Of a stretch of DNA of 64,000 nucleotides, positions 10,627 to 22,001 are shown piece after piece; the first letter of the stretch is position 1, and each line of letters starts with the position of its first letter. A program made the position numbers and the translations under genes. The stretch spans positions 248,001-312,000 of the forward strand of contig BCIO01000002.1 of assembly GCA_001599975.1 (NCBI GenBank). Direction: 5' to 3'. The notes under the pieces are model-generated. The model was given only the letters and a program-made list of their open reading frames with translations, did not search any database and had not been told where the DNA came from. This DNA is from Cystobasidiopsis lactophilus (taxonomy: Eukaryota > Basidiomycota > Agaricostilbomycetes > Agaricostilbales > Chionosphaeraceae).

Positions 10627-12755
10627 AATGTCTAGGAAAGCTGTATGCTGTATGTAGCATGTGGCTTCCCATAGAATGCTCGCAATGCTCCCCACCGCCA
10701 CTTTATCAGCGCTTGTTGAGCCCCAAGTCGACCTGTTCGCCATCCGCCGATATTTGTGCCCTCCTTTATGCATCTTTGTGTATTGATCCAAAAGGACGTG
10801 TCGGGTTAGAGCCGGACAGCTAGACAACTGTGCCTGCCTCAGTCTGGGTCCGGCCCGCGTCAGCTTGGCTGAAGGTTTCTGTTGCTCAATCTCCGGTCTG
10901 ACTCTCTGCGCCTGCTGTTCGGAGCATTTGAATAGACTGAGACGCTTGGGACAACAGCGCGGAGCTGGGCCCTCCTCCCCCGTCGCCGAAATTGCTTCAT
11001 GGACTGCGCTCCGCCTTCGCTCTTGCCTCCACTCCCTCCCAATCGCGCCAGTCGACCCCTGTAGCCTTTTTTACCCTGTCTGCTAGCCAGTGAAGCTCAG
11101 CCCACAAAGGTGCTTGCTAATGGGACGTCCGAGCTGGCTTCCCGCGCCTCGCTCGCCAAATGCAGAAACAGCGAATTTAGAGCTCTGAATGGCCACAAGG
11201 ACGATCATAGAAGCGTTTTCTTACATTCCGAGTCCGTTGGCGGAGCAGCCCGAGCTGGAGATGGCGGGCATGGCATTCCAGGCCAGCTCAGCCAGAGCTC
11301 GTCGACGAAATTCGGGCTGCGCTCGGACTTTGGGGCCTGAAGGTGGTTCCTGCCCAAGGACCAATGCATTACTGCTGAGGTTCTGTAGATGCGATTGCTG
11401 TCGGATGCTGCAGGAGGGGGGTGACGGTGGGTCAGGATTTGATGGCCGACCTGCCGGAGCCGCTGTTCGGTTTATCGCGCATTGACACTGCCTCGCCATT
11501 GCCCTTGATCTCCTTGTTCTGGGCCTTCGGTTTTGTTTTCTCGAATGCTGGATCTGCTGAATGGCTGCGCCTTGTCCGTTCCCAACGCATAACGGTTCGG
11601 TTCGGTTCGAGTCACATTCCAAGCCGATGCTAAGGAGCTGATAACGCCATATAATGCAGGCTAAAATAGGAAAAAGATGTCTGGCAAAGTCTAGCAAACC
11701 AAAGCGGTGAGCGTCCGCTTTGCTGCATGGAAATTTGTGGCCATCTTTTTGATCCGGAAAGTGCTAGATCAAATTCTGCCGCCATCGTTGGCAGGCAAGC
11801 AAAATGGTGTCAAAACGAGCTGGGAGAGCGCCGATCAAAAAGAGGTTCAAGTACGAAGTGAAGCTGGATCCTCGGCGTAGCGGCCCGCGCAAATGCAGCG
11901 AGCCGAGGCTCCGACCCGCTTGCAGCATTGCCCAAGCGTGTCCACTGCAGCTGTGCTGTGTCTTGACGCGCCCCCGTACATGAAGGTGTCTGATGCCTAT
12001 CCCTCTCAGCTTTCGCCTCAAACAAGGACGGCGACCCAGGTACTAGTTAGGCCTTCATGCCGGGATCGCTTCAGGACTTGGTGGTCACGGCGAAGAAAGT
12101 TTCGAGTGAGTCAAGTGGGATGACTGTGGCAGCAAAATGTGGTGCGGCCGTTTGAGATTCAACGGCTTTTGTGGCGTTGGGCGAAGATCTCGTGCTTGAA
12201 ATTTATCCCTTCTGCGACTGACCTTAACGTCTTATACCATCTCAGAGCATCTCCAATCCTCGATGGCAGACTGAGGATGCCATCTGACTTTCTACAAGTG
12301 CAGCCGAAGGGCTAGTCTAGTGGAAGGTCGGTGTGCTGCCTCCCCCCGTTGCCACCGACCGCCGAACCTCAACTTTTTGCACTTCGGTGTTCATGCTGAT
12401 GCTCCAACTGCCTGCAGATCCAAGGTCTGCCACTACAATAAATTTCGCCACCCGGCTCGGCTGCTTGTGATCATCTCCGCTCTTTTGGCATGTTTGTCGC
12501 ACAGACAACGCCAAGGATCGCCCGCTCTGTGCCTATTCATGCAGTGCACTGCACGTTAATCCTAGTCCTAGTCTAAAGCCTGAAAAATAGAGCTGCCTGC
12601 AATCCCATAAGCTTTTTGCCGCCTTCGACTCCCCACTGAGAGAGGCCCACCTTGACAAACGCCGACTCGTTCGACCAACCCAACCCGGCCACTCAAGCAG
12701 CCCGGTACAGCCCAATCCACGCTACTAGAAGCCCCAGCCAGGAGCAGCAGCAGCC
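10627..12755. other. Gene-poor stretch of about 2.1 kb
   Basis: No gene could be supported. Open frames such as 11221-11697 (-) are low-complexity and lack splice-linked partners. Visible items are a small hairpin CAAAGCGG/CCGCTTTG near 11700 and a GGGTGGCGAAA-type motif on the minus strand at 12443-12452. The last 150 bases are presumably the promoter and leader of the next gene. A non-coding RNA, a divergent gene or a structural element cannot be excluded. Confidence 0.4.
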
Positions 12756-14837
12756 ATGGCCGTCGCCAAAGTGTGAGCGCTCGCTCGCATCGAAGCTGCT
12801 CGAAATCTTGCTGAAGCCCAAAGCCTGTCGCAGAGAGCCGAATGAGATTGGCTGGTGCGTTGTGCTTCCCTTGCGCTTGGCTTGGGCCTGGTGCCTGTTG
12901 GTGACAGCGCTGACCGCCTGAGTTGCTCGGCAATGCGCAGGATGTTTGTGCCGTGAGTTACGCCGAGCTGCAGTTTTGTGTGGCCACGCGCTGAGCTGCA
13001 AGTGGCGACAGGCAATTCTACACGTTTGTCAACAAGGAGCCGTCCAGGCTGCACTGCTTTTACACCAAAAAGTCGACTTTTATCCATGGCACCGAGGGCG
13101 AGGAGTGCCCGCCTCGATACGGCCAGCAGGTTCGTCCACCGCCCTCCTGCTCATCAGTGGCCGTAGCCAGCAACATCGTACTGATGTAAATACCGCATGG
13201 ACGCACAGGAGATCCACGATCGCATCATGGCTTTGGGCTTTGAAGACTGCAAGGTGTACGTCTCCAACGTCGACTCGCAGTCCTCCGCCGAGGGTGGCAT
13301 CATCGTCCAAGTGCTCGGCGAGATGTCCAACAAGGCGGGGCCGTGGCGCAAGTTTGCCCAGACTTTTTTCCTCGCCGAGCAGCCCAATGGCTACTTTGTC
13401 CTCAACGACATCTTCCGCTACCTCAAGGAGGACGGCGATGCGGCCTCGTCCGTCGGCCAGGGCGAGGAGGAGTCCGAGGTCGTGGATTTGGGCCAGCCCC
13501 TCGCCGCCGTCCCTCAGGCGCCAGTGGCGACCCAACAGCAGCAGACCGAATTCGGCACCGTCAACTCTGCCGCCCCAGCCGCCAATGGCTCTTACTATGG
13601 AGCCGCGCCCAATGGCTATGGCAACTACCCGCCCGCGCCTCCCGAGTCGATCGTGTCCGCCCCAGCTTCCGAGGTCAGGTCCATCAGCCCGCAACCGCCA
13701 GTGCCCGTGACCCCCGTCGTCGCTTTGGTCTCCGCCGCCGCCCCGCCCGTCTCCGTCCCTAACTTGCCTGTCCCCGTGGCTGCTGTTCCTGCCGCCGTGC
13801 CGGCCCCAGAAGTCCCCGCTCCAGTCCAACAACAACCAGAGCCAGCTGTCTCTTTGCCAACCACCCCCAAGCCCGCTGTCGTCGCCGTGCCTGCCGTGCC
13901 CACGCCAGCACCAGCTCTGTCTCAAAAAGCCAACCAAGTTCCAGTGCCCGTCGCCGTCGTCCAAGCCTCAATACCTTCTCCACCTCAGGAAGTGTCCCCT
14001 CCACCGGTAGTCGAGCCCACCCCCGTCGAGAAAACACCAGAGCCTGCTGTCTCAGTTGAAACTCCCGCCCCTTCAACAGCAGCTGCAGCAGCCCCGGCGA
14101 CGAAGTCCTGGGCTTCCCTGGCTGCCACCCCGACTTCGGGCGGCAACAAGTCGTGGGCTTCAGCTCTGACCTCTTCCCGCCCTACCTCCTCCCAGCCCGC
14201 CTCGTCCACCTCCTCCTCTGCCGCCCCGACTGCACCGCCATCCATCACCTCCTCCGCCCCGACGCCCAAGCCTTCCACCTCCCATGCGCACAACCACCAC
14301 GGCGGCCGCGAATGGGCGGACGTCACGCGCATCACCATCCCCAACTGCTACGTCAAGAACGTGCCGGCCGACATCGACCGCAGCCTGTTCAAGACCGAGC
14401 TGACCAAGCGCTTCGGCCCGGTCCAAGACCTCGACTTTGCGCCGGACCGGAACTGCGCCTTCCTCGAATTCGTCTCTGTCGAGTCCGCCCGCAAGGCCGT
14501 GCTGAACAGCTTACCGCCTTTTGTTGGCGGTGAAGGAGGTTTCACGTTTGGAGGTGGAAAGGCGGGCGCGAGAGTGACGGTGTTGATCGAGCCCAAGAGG
14601 CCAAAGAGCGAAAGGGAGGCGCTGGCCGCTGCGTCGGCTGCGTCCAGGGAAGCGAGGAGCGGTGGTAAAGGAGGGCAGAAGGACAAGGAGGGGCAGCATA
14701 AGAAGGGCGCCAGTGGTGGAGGTGGAGGTGGAGGAGGACAGGGCGGAAAGGGAAGAGGCCAGGGAACGCCGGGAGGTCAGCAGCAGCAGGGGCAAGGACA
14801 GCGGTCGGCTAGCAAGTCTTCCGGTGGCGGCAAGTGA
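12756..14837 (+). CDS. NTF2-domain and RRM protein (G3BP/Nxt3-like)
   Basis: Homologue of the stress-granule and ubiquitin-protease cofactor G3BP (fission yeast Nxt3, budding yeast Bre5). Joined exons give MAVAKVEPNEIGWMFVPQFY and then KEPSRLHCFYTKKSTFIHG, an NTF2-like domain through FFLAEQPNGYFVLNDIFRYL (about residue 130). A long Pro/Ala/Val-rich linker follows, then one RRM (CYVKNVPADIDRSLFKTEL, CAFLEFVSVESARKAV) and an RGG-like Gly/Gln tail. Exons are 12756-12772, 12834-12854, 12941-12952, 13012-13129 and 13209-14837; the first three are 17, 21 and 12 nt. All introns are GT-AG, and the joined peptide matches the family across every joint. Length is about 598 residues. As a cofactor of a ubiquitin protease in yeasts it has a functional link to the deubiquitinase class at 1-3916, but that is only context. 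Confidence 0.92.
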
Positions 14838-15461
14838 AGAGGCGGTCGCTCCGTTTTCGTTCTTCGCCTTTCGCCAGCTTGACATTTCACTCGCCAATTT
14901 TTTTTTACGACCCCTAGACCCACGCATGCCGTGGAGCTTCTTGTCTCCTCGCCGTGAGTGCGGTTCTTCCTCGTAGCTCCCCGAGCTCTGTCGCTGACCC
15001 TTTCTCGCAGATCTCCACTGGCTCTTCCCGCTCGCCTTTGAACTTTCTTCTGACCCGTGAGTCTGCTCTTCTCTTTAGCTCATCGATCTGAAAACGAATG
15101 CTGAGTTCTCACAGAACCTCTCGCTCTTTGACCTCTCTCTCTGCACTTCGACGGTACGACCCGGTTGGCCACCACGCTTTGACTGTGCGTTTGCTCTCCC
15201 TTTGCCCCATTGGGGACCTCGTCGAGATGCGAATTCACAGAGTCTACCATCTCCATCCTTTGCCTTGGCGCGCACGAGCGTCTTGACTGGATTGGCCGAG
15301 CTTCGTTTTCCGTGAGGGTGGCTTCCCTCAGCGCATTGAGCTGTTTTATAAATTGTTTCTTCACAGGATATACCGGCTCGATCGCACAACTTCTCTTTCC
15401 AGCTCTCGCCTGCCTTGCTTACAGGAAGAGCAGCATCATCTCCAAAAATGGATCCTGGCTT
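14838..15461. other. Pyrimidine-rich intergenic region
   Basis: The 3' flank of the NTF2-RRM gene. It is rich in CT runs (TCTCTCTC-type) and contains no frame with family features. CT-rich tracts are common in fungal promoters, so it may drive the unresolved gene that follows. Confidence 0.35.
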
Positions 15462-15593
15462 TTGGATTCGCCACCACCCTCTTTTTGCTTCTTTTTTCGT
15501 ATCAGTACCTCGCCTTGTCGTCCTCCACTTCCGACTTGACCACCTTCTGCACATCATACGCGCAACAGTCGGTCATCGGAGAGCACAGGGCAG
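15462..15593 (+). repeat. 131-bp direct repeat, copy A
   Basis: Matches 17549-17679 with only scattered differences, mostly in the CT-rich first third; the last 88 bases differ at only four positions. It may be a coding exon in either of two open frames (SYQYLALSSS or VPRLVVLHF). Confidence 0.85.
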
Positions 15594-15699
15594 CAAGAGC
15601 ATCTTTCTTTAGCATTTTTCAACTGTCTGTCCGGGGCTACAAGCGGGACGTTTTCTTCTTCAGTAGTACCACACAGGGATTCCCTCTCAGAAATCTACA

Positions 15700-17300
15700 A
15701 AAGAGTCTGTCTAGTCCCGCTGCTGGGTTTCGAAGCGGATCTGAGAGCTCGGAGGTGGCCCGCCGCCTCGCCGCCTCGCCGTTGCGCCTCGCCACCATGA
15801 TGCCAAGTTGGAGCTGGACCACCATTTGCGCTCCTGCTATGGCTGCTCCTCAACCACTTTCTGCACCCTATCCGGAGCTCGGACGCCATGACGAGTTCAA
15901 GCTCATGCCACAAGGGGTTGAAGAGCAGCCAGCTTCAAGTTGCTTTGCTGAATCTGAAGAAGGCGTGGCAGCTGCTCTGGCCGCGGCCCTCTCCCTCTTG
16001 CACGAGCAGCGAGGAAAGGCGGACCTACAGACATGGATGCCTTGGAGCAGTCCGCAAAAGCAGTGGATACTCGAGCAGCGCACCGTCGCTGGTCTTCTGG
16101 GGACTTGCGCAAGCCTGTCGCAATCGCCAGCGCCAGCGAAGCGCAAAATAGCTCTTACGCTTCAAGTCGATGGCTCTAACTTGTCCGAGCGAGGAACGGC
16201 GATCATTGAAGACCTCAGGTTCTGTAAGTTGGTCGAAAAGACATCGGTGGCGAAGGCTTTATGCTCACCATCTCGAGCCCAGTTCGCACAGCTCGTCGAT
16301 CTTCAGAGCGCACACCTTCCAGCTCTCCTGAAACGTCCAGAGCTAGCGGCTCACGGCGAGGTGTGTCGTTGACCAAGGCCCAGTCTTCAGCCTCATAAAA
16401 AGACCTTCGGTACTTAGACGAAGACAGTCCATATTTCAATATCAAGAACAGACCAAAAACGTTTAGAGAAGCAGTAAGGCTTAAGGTCCTTTAAGCATAG
16501 TTCGTTTGGCATAGTTCGTTTGGCCCGGGCTCAGTCGTCTGCGGGTCCGGGAGCGCGATGCCTACACCTGCCAGTACTTTGGTTATCAGGATGTGAAAAA
16601 GAAGATTAATGAAGATATCAAGGCCGTCGAAAAGCAGAGAACGAGGACGGCCAAGCAGACGGAGCAGCTCAACTCTTTGTACGATCAACTCACGGACATC
16701 ACGAACGGCGTTCTCAGGAGTACCCCCTGCCAAGTCTCCCATTTACTCCCGGAGAAAACCAAAACGGTACGGCCTTTTACCTTCACTTTCGTTTCGTTTG
16801 CAATCATTGATCGCGTTGTGTAAATGATCAAAAACGGCGAAGTTTCATTGGTGAACACTTTGGGCATGTTCTACCCCGAACTCAACGCAGAATCGATATT
16901 GCGCATGATTGACGAGCCCTGTAACGGCATCTGTCTTTCCAAAAATCTTCGCGACTGGGTGGACACCTTGGCCATCGGTTTCCAAGCCACCGTGCGCGGA
17001 TCTTCTCTTTCTTGTGCGAAGGCATTGACGTTCTTTTTAGGAGAATGAAAACGAATACGTCGTCGTCGATTTTCGCAAGAGAGGGTCGATCATGTGGCGT
17101 CGCCCGAAGAGCTCGATGGCCTTTCCACCAACGAGCAGCACGCGCAGTTCAAAGGCCTTGCTAATAAGATCGTATTCAAAACACCTCAACCGCCGAGCAC
17201 TCAACTGCTTGCGCTGCATCTCGCGGCTGTCGCATTTTGCGGGCCGCTGGACAAGCCGAACCACACGAGGACCTGGACGAGGAGGACGAGCAAGTGAACG
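15700..17300 (+). pseudogene. HNH-endonuclease-like gene, unresolved or decayed
   Basis: Two neighbouring stretches resemble the fungal HNH_2 domain: RERDAYTCQYFGYQD near 16545, then PCQVSHLLPEKT near 16725, and EPCNGICLSKNLRDWVDTLA near 16912. A tail PSTQLLALHLAAVAFCG near 17200 recalls the usual end of that family. The third motif has Arg where His is expected (NLRDW). Pieces lie in different frames, and not all shifts can be explained by good introns, so decay is likely. An open frame at 15353-16372 overlaps the 5' part but has no family features. The alternative is a real gene with several short introns that I could not place. Confidence 0.4.
16496..16523. repeat. 14-bp tandem duplication
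   Basis: CATAGTTCGTTTGG occurs twice in direct tandem, just before a possible splice acceptor in front of the HNH-like stretch. Confidence 0.9.
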
Positions 17301-17465
17301 CAATCGCCGCTGAGCGAACTCAGCAATGGCTAAGAGTGAGTCTGAGAACGTTGGTTCCTCCGATCATTCTAATCTGTGATCTTCAGGCCCAAGGAGCATG
17401 CCGGATCGGTCACGCTGCAAATGCAACGTTTGCCGAGCCGCCTACAGTTCGTTAATCACCACCAA

Positions 17466-18442
17466 TGTTCCTGCCCCAAGTGAGTCCTAGCTTGTCATTT
17501 AGCACGTTTAACCTTGTGCTTCATTGTCAGTCCACAGGTCTCCAGCGCTTGGAATCGCCACCACCCTCTTCTCCTTCTTCTCTCATATCAGTACCTCGCC
17601 TTGTCGTCCTCCACTTCCAACTTGACCACCTTCTGCACATCTTACGAGCAACAGTCGGTCATTGGAGAGCACAGGGCAGACCTTTCCCTGGCACTGCGTC
17701 CGCACTATTCGAAGTATCGTTCAATCCCGGCTGCCGGCCATCGTACTGGATGGATTGGCTGCTGAAGCCTCTCTGATATCTCAGTTGAGGTCGCTCTACG
17801 CGCAGCTTCGGCTTTCGACCCTGTGTTCCTTCAGTCAAAACTCCATCAGCGCCGAAACTATGGAAAGGGATGAAGGATTGAGCAATTGCTGCCTCAACAG
17901 AGATGGGGCAGGGACATGGCACCTGACCAGCGTCCACACCAACTTCAACACGGCTCGGCAAATCTGACACCTGTTTCCCACATCAATTCCAGCGTTGAAT
18001 ATCAACTTTGTCGACCACTTTGACCAGCTGAATAATGGCATCCTATCGCTATGGCCGATTTGGTTCCTTGCGATGTACGACTCTGGCGTGCTCGACCAGT
18101 CGCGCGCCCTTTTCTGGAGCGAACTCAAACGCTGTTCAACCATACCAGGCGACAGGGCAAACCGGAACGCCTCGTTCTTTTGGCCCCATCATCTCGCACC
18201 TCCCACCAGCCTTGAAGTCGCTCCGTTTCACTTTCATGGACAGCCAAAGCTCAACTCGAATTCTTTCTTGTCTGGCCGAGCTCACCGAGCGCTTCGACAG
18301 TTCGGGCGTGGCCGTTTGTCCCAGCTTGACACTACAGGCACTGCTGCAGAACGATAACCCTGCAGCAGAAGAAATCCAGACCTATTGCAAGTCGTCACCT
18401 TACTTCTCGGCCACCTTCCGCCGCCATGTCAGGCATGCCTGA
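17466..18442 (+). CDS. Unknown protein, exon structure unclear
   Basis: After repeat copy B the plus strand has open stretches joined by plausible introns. They end in a frame of helix-rich sequence (LPPALKSLRFTFMDSQSSTR, ILSCLAELTERFDSSGVAVC) with a stop near 18440. The pattern of short Leu-rich helices recalls F-box/LRR proteins, but no F-box is visible. It shares the repeated block with the region 2 kb upstream, so the two may be tandem paralogues. Confidence in both borders and function is low. Confidence 0.3.
17549..17679 (+). repeat. 131-bp direct repeat, copy B
   Basis: Second copy of the block at 15462-15593, about 2.09 kb downstream in the same orientation. Flanking bases differ after the last shared ACAGGGCAG. 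Confidence 0.85.
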
Positions 18443-19292
18443 CTCTTTAGGCATTAGATCAATCGACCTCGAGTCGAGCCCTTTGTGGACGCAGACTGAA
18501 TTCTGTCCAGAGAGGGAGCGAGGGGGCACCCAAGACGGCGTCTCATAGGGCAAACCAGGATCACCGGGGCGAGGGCTGGGAGTATGGTGGCGATAGGCGT
18601 GAGAGCAGTGGGCGATGTGGTGGCCGGGCGGCCTCTAGCTCTCAGACTTGCTAAAAGCATCAATTGAAACCTTTGGTAAGCCCAGGTCTCTCCCGCTCGA
18701 CTGCCCAAAGAAATTCGCTGACGACCTTGCCACTCAGAGCGTTCTTTAGTGGTGCTACCTTGCTCGTTCGATTTGACTTGCGAATGGGGTGCTTGGCAAG
18801 CATGCGTGGATGCGCTGGGTCGGGATGAGACTCGTACATAGAGGCAGCCGTGGGCTGAGTGAAGCGGGCCCTTCTGGGGGGTGGCAATCCAGCTCTGGCC
18901 CTTCGAAGTTCGCTTTCTCGCTCGGTCGATCGACTTTCAGATCTCTCAGCCAAGCACTTCAATCTCATATCTTTCCGCTGTCCTCGACCGCAGCGGCCTT
19001 TGGCCCTGCGCTCACCACCTCCTCTCAACCAAAAGCCAAGTGCCCGTAGGATGCTTGTACTCTGCCTATCATGTGCAACCATCCCCAGTTCCAGGCCCCT
19101 TAGCGATCGCGGCGACACATAAGAAATCATCAGGGACTTGAAGCCCGAGCAAGGTGGGGTGCTGGCGCCTATCCAAGAGCAACGAAAGCCGCGAGGACGG
19201 CGGCCGGTGTGGGTGTGCTTCTATACAGATGGAGTAGGAAGTGCAGTTTGTGGGAGCCCTATGTGCAGAATCCCCGGGCGGTCGTTGAAAAT
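18443..19292. other. Intergenic region
   Basis: No supported gene. Overlapping short frames on both strands are compositional. Contains the 3' flank of the V-ATPase subunit G gene at its right end. Confidence 0.4.
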
Positions 19293-20034
19293 CTATTTGG
19301 GCACTTTGTAGTTTTGGTGGAGCTGTGCAGACGCCACAGATTTGCTCAGTGGACTGTCCAAGCATTACACTGAAGATTGGGGAGCAGGCGACGCACCTCT
19401 GGCTTGAGCTCGATGACCTTGTTGAGCAGCATCTGCACCACCTGGTCCTTGTTCTGGTCGAAGAGCGAGTTGATCTTGACGATCTGCTCGTCGGTCGCCT
19501 TGTCCAGCTCGTCCTGGTTGTGGCTCGAGTCCCCAGAGTGCTGTTCGATTTCCCCAAGAAACATCAGCTCGTACAATAGCTTAGGGGTCAAGAGGGACAC
19601 AACGAACGGCCTTCTCGTCGGACGCGGCCTCGTCCTCCTTCTGCTTCTTGTACGCCTCGACCTCCTTGGCCGCTTCTGACCTGGCGTCCTTTAACCGAGA
19701 TGTGCGGTCTGTTCAGCGTCCCAATCTTATATGAGCTCGGCGTATCATAAGGCAGGCGAGGGTCAACGAACAGTCCCTGGCTTTCTGGACCTGTAGCCAC
19801 ACCGCATTGGCTCCAAATCACAGATCAAAGCACGAGGAGCAAGCCTACGATCTTCTGAGCCTCGCGCTCGGCTTCCTGTGCGATCAAAGCGAAGTCAGAG
19901 ACCGCTTCGAGGGCAGGCGCTGATTAGGAGCTGCGACGCACCAGCAAAGCGTTGATGCCCTGCGAGCTGGCCTGTGCGAGATGCCTGATGTAAGCTATTG
20001 ATCTAGCTGTAGTCCAAGCCTGCAAACGCACCAT
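19293..20034 (-). CDS. VMA10: V-type ATPase subunit G (Vma10)
   Basis: Peripheral-stalk subunit of the vacuolar proton pump. Seven exons give a 117-residue protein, close to the 114 of yeast Vma10: MASSQGINALLEAEREAQKI, then VQKARDYRTSRLKDARSEAA, a Lys/Glu-rich coiled coil, and INSLFDQNKDQVVQMLLNKV ending PELHQNYKVPK. Exons are 20032-20034, 19942-19971, 19849-19875, 19772-19790, 19608-19708, 19397-19540 and 19293-19322. The first coding exon is only the ATG codon; its intron starts directly with GTGCGT. All joints keep the frame and the family pattern, which supports this odd structure. The segment EDEAASDEKAHSG differs from the usual EEEFKKFEAEHSG, so the exon 5/6 joint is the least certain. 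Confidence 0.9.
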
Positions 20035-20688
20035 CTTGAGACCGAGACGAAGGCTGCGCTGGCGCAAGAGGCCGCTGAACTCCCCTGCGGAGCTCGCGCG
20101 AATCGGGCTTGTGGTGCTCCCAGGTCGACCTCCAGAGAGCAGGCTTGGAGAGCAGCCACGATGTTTTGGCTTTGCCTTACTTGGATGCTGCCTTTGAATG
20201 CGTCTGAAGACGGCTGAGCGAATGGCCCACCGAGTGGCCGAGCTCGACGTTGGCGCCGGCTTGAGCTTCAAAGTTCAGCTCGCTCTTCCCCTGCCATGCT
20301 TGCGTCTCCATGAACCATTCCGTCGTCTCTAGTCTCCTGTAAATGCTCCTTGAAGGCTGGTTCGGCTGCTGTCCTCTCTGTCTTCCGTTTAATCGGACTG
20401 TTGAGGCCGAGGAAGTGCTGTTACTCGAAAGGAACCTTCTGTCTACTCTCATTCTGTCTCGTCAGTCGCTGAGCCTTCTGCCTCATTCTGTCTCGACAGT
20501 CGCTGTAGTCCGTGCTACCCTCTTGCTCTCCGAACACCACAGCTACTCCTCAGCTTTCTCATCAAGCGCTGCTCCCGATCCTTGCGCAGCTAGGTACTTC
20601 GCTCGCGTCTTTGATTGGGGCATCCTTGACTGTCACTGACTGAGCGCATTGGCTAACAGAAGCGTTTGCCTTGTCGTAGAACAGCAAG
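20035..20688. other. Divergent promoter region
   Basis: Spacer between VMA10 (-) and the next unknown gene (+). It contains an imperfect direct repeat near 20450-20510 (TCATTCTGTCTCGTCAGTCGCTGAG, then TCATTCTGTCTCGACAGTCGCTGTAG). No supported gene. Confidence 0.5.
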
Positions 20689-21391
20689 ATGTCCGTCCCA
20701 GACTTTTTCCAGACGGACCGCATCAAGACAATGGCAAAGTACGGCCCTGTCTTCAGGGACTTCGTCGGAGAAAATTCAGGTCAGAGGACATCATTTATCG
20801 TCCGTGGTACATAGCCCTTACTAACAGACCAATGGTCGATAGCCGCGTATCTCCACGTCGAAGCAGTCGTCTCGGTCCGTCCTTATGCAGCTTGTCTTGT
20901 TGCTTCGAGCTCTCATATTCGATGCAGGGCGTAGAAGAGTGGTGCACGAAACCTCAAGAGCACTATCTCAAGACCGCCAGTCCTGCCGCCAAAAGGGCTT
21001 TGGGCGGCGCCGCAGAGGTGTCTTACTGGGCGACCTTTGCGCTTGTTCAATTCCACAATGTGAAACAGCTGAAGAAGCTGGCATTTCCCTATGTGGCCGA
21101 GCGCCCAGAAGTAGAAAAGGTTGCCGCGGCCGTACGTCGAGTTCCTGCGTTCGATCTGGATCCGTTCTGACAAGCTGTCTGCAGCTGGGAGTCTCTTTGG
21201 AGGCGCTTTTTGAACAGAAGCTCAGCGGCGACATCTTGACAGAGACAGTCAATGCAGTCATCGCCATCTTGCGAGGTGGAGATCCGGGAAAGATGAAGCA
21301 CAATTGGGTTCACGACAAGCATCAGGCCATCTTTGACCGGGTTCACGGCCACTTTGGTCTACGTCCCACCCAAGTTCTTCCCCTTCGCTAG
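20689..21391 (+). CDS. Unknown protein, four exons
   Basis: I do not recognise it. The start at 20689 gives MSVPDFFQTDRIKTMAKYGP. Introns follow at about 20779-20826 (GTCAGA..AACAG), 20874-20926 and 21133-21183, and every joint keeps the frame. Joined sequence includes DQWSIAAYLHVEAVVSGVEE, a helical middle (AAKRALGGAAEVSYWATFAL) and LGVSLEALFEQKLSGDILTE near the end. Length is about 180 residues. No signal peptide or membrane segment. It is divergent from VMA10 and its role is unknown. Confidence 0.55.
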
Positions 21392-22001
21392 TCTCGACAC
21401 GACTTGTTGCGACCGCCTCTACGCTACGCCCTTAAGAGATCTTGCCTCCAGCGGTGCTGGATATACAGGAGCTTTTGAAATTTGAACCCCGTCTAGAACA
21501 CGTTCGTCTGCTGACTTTCTTGCTCCGTAACGTTCGGGAACAATGTGCTCTCGCTGTCTCCTCCTTGCAGCCAAGCGACCTCCGAGGTGGCAAAAACAGC
21601 CCAACTTGTGGTGCTCGCGCCACACGGCTCCAAAAATTTCAAGCGGCTTTCGTGAACAGATCGCCAATAACATCGTTTGCCTGACTGCTGCCTAGTGTCT
21701 GCTTTCCTATAGTCATGATGGCTGCCTTATCGCTGATCGACTTCGAGGCCCGCCCAAGAGCCTCAGATCACATTGGCATCTTCTCGCGCCCTTTTGCTTC
21801 TCGTTGTGCGCTCTCTTCCCCAGACTGCCTGTTCTGCCAGCAATAGACCCCTTCTTATAATACAAGTAGCCTGCTCGACCTACTCAATTCGACGCGCCTG
21901 GAATGCTTTCCAAAGAGTCGCGGGCGCTGAGACATTGGCAGCTCTCGATTGCATTGGCTTCTTTTGGCTTTGTCCAGTGACAACCGCTATAAAAGATAAC
22001 A
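21392..22001. other. Intergenic region
   Basis: A frame at 21442-21684 (MPPAVLDIQELLKFEPRLEH...) is possible but has no supporting splice partners or family features. Otherwise nothing seen; the right part is the promoter of the next small gene. Confidence 0.35.

Noticed and set aside
11221-11697. 158-residue minus-strand frame
   Set aside because: Low-complexity Arg/Ser/Pro sequence with no splice-linked partners or motifs.
13080-13964. 294-residue Gly/Asp-rich open frame on the minus strand
   Set aside because: It is the antisense shadow of the Pro/Ala/Val-rich linker of the NTF2-RRM gene; composition, not a gene.
15353-16372. 339-residue plus-strand frame as one gene
   Set aside because: It starts without an ATG, mixes low-complexity parts and shows no conserved features; kept only as part of the unresolved HNH-like region.
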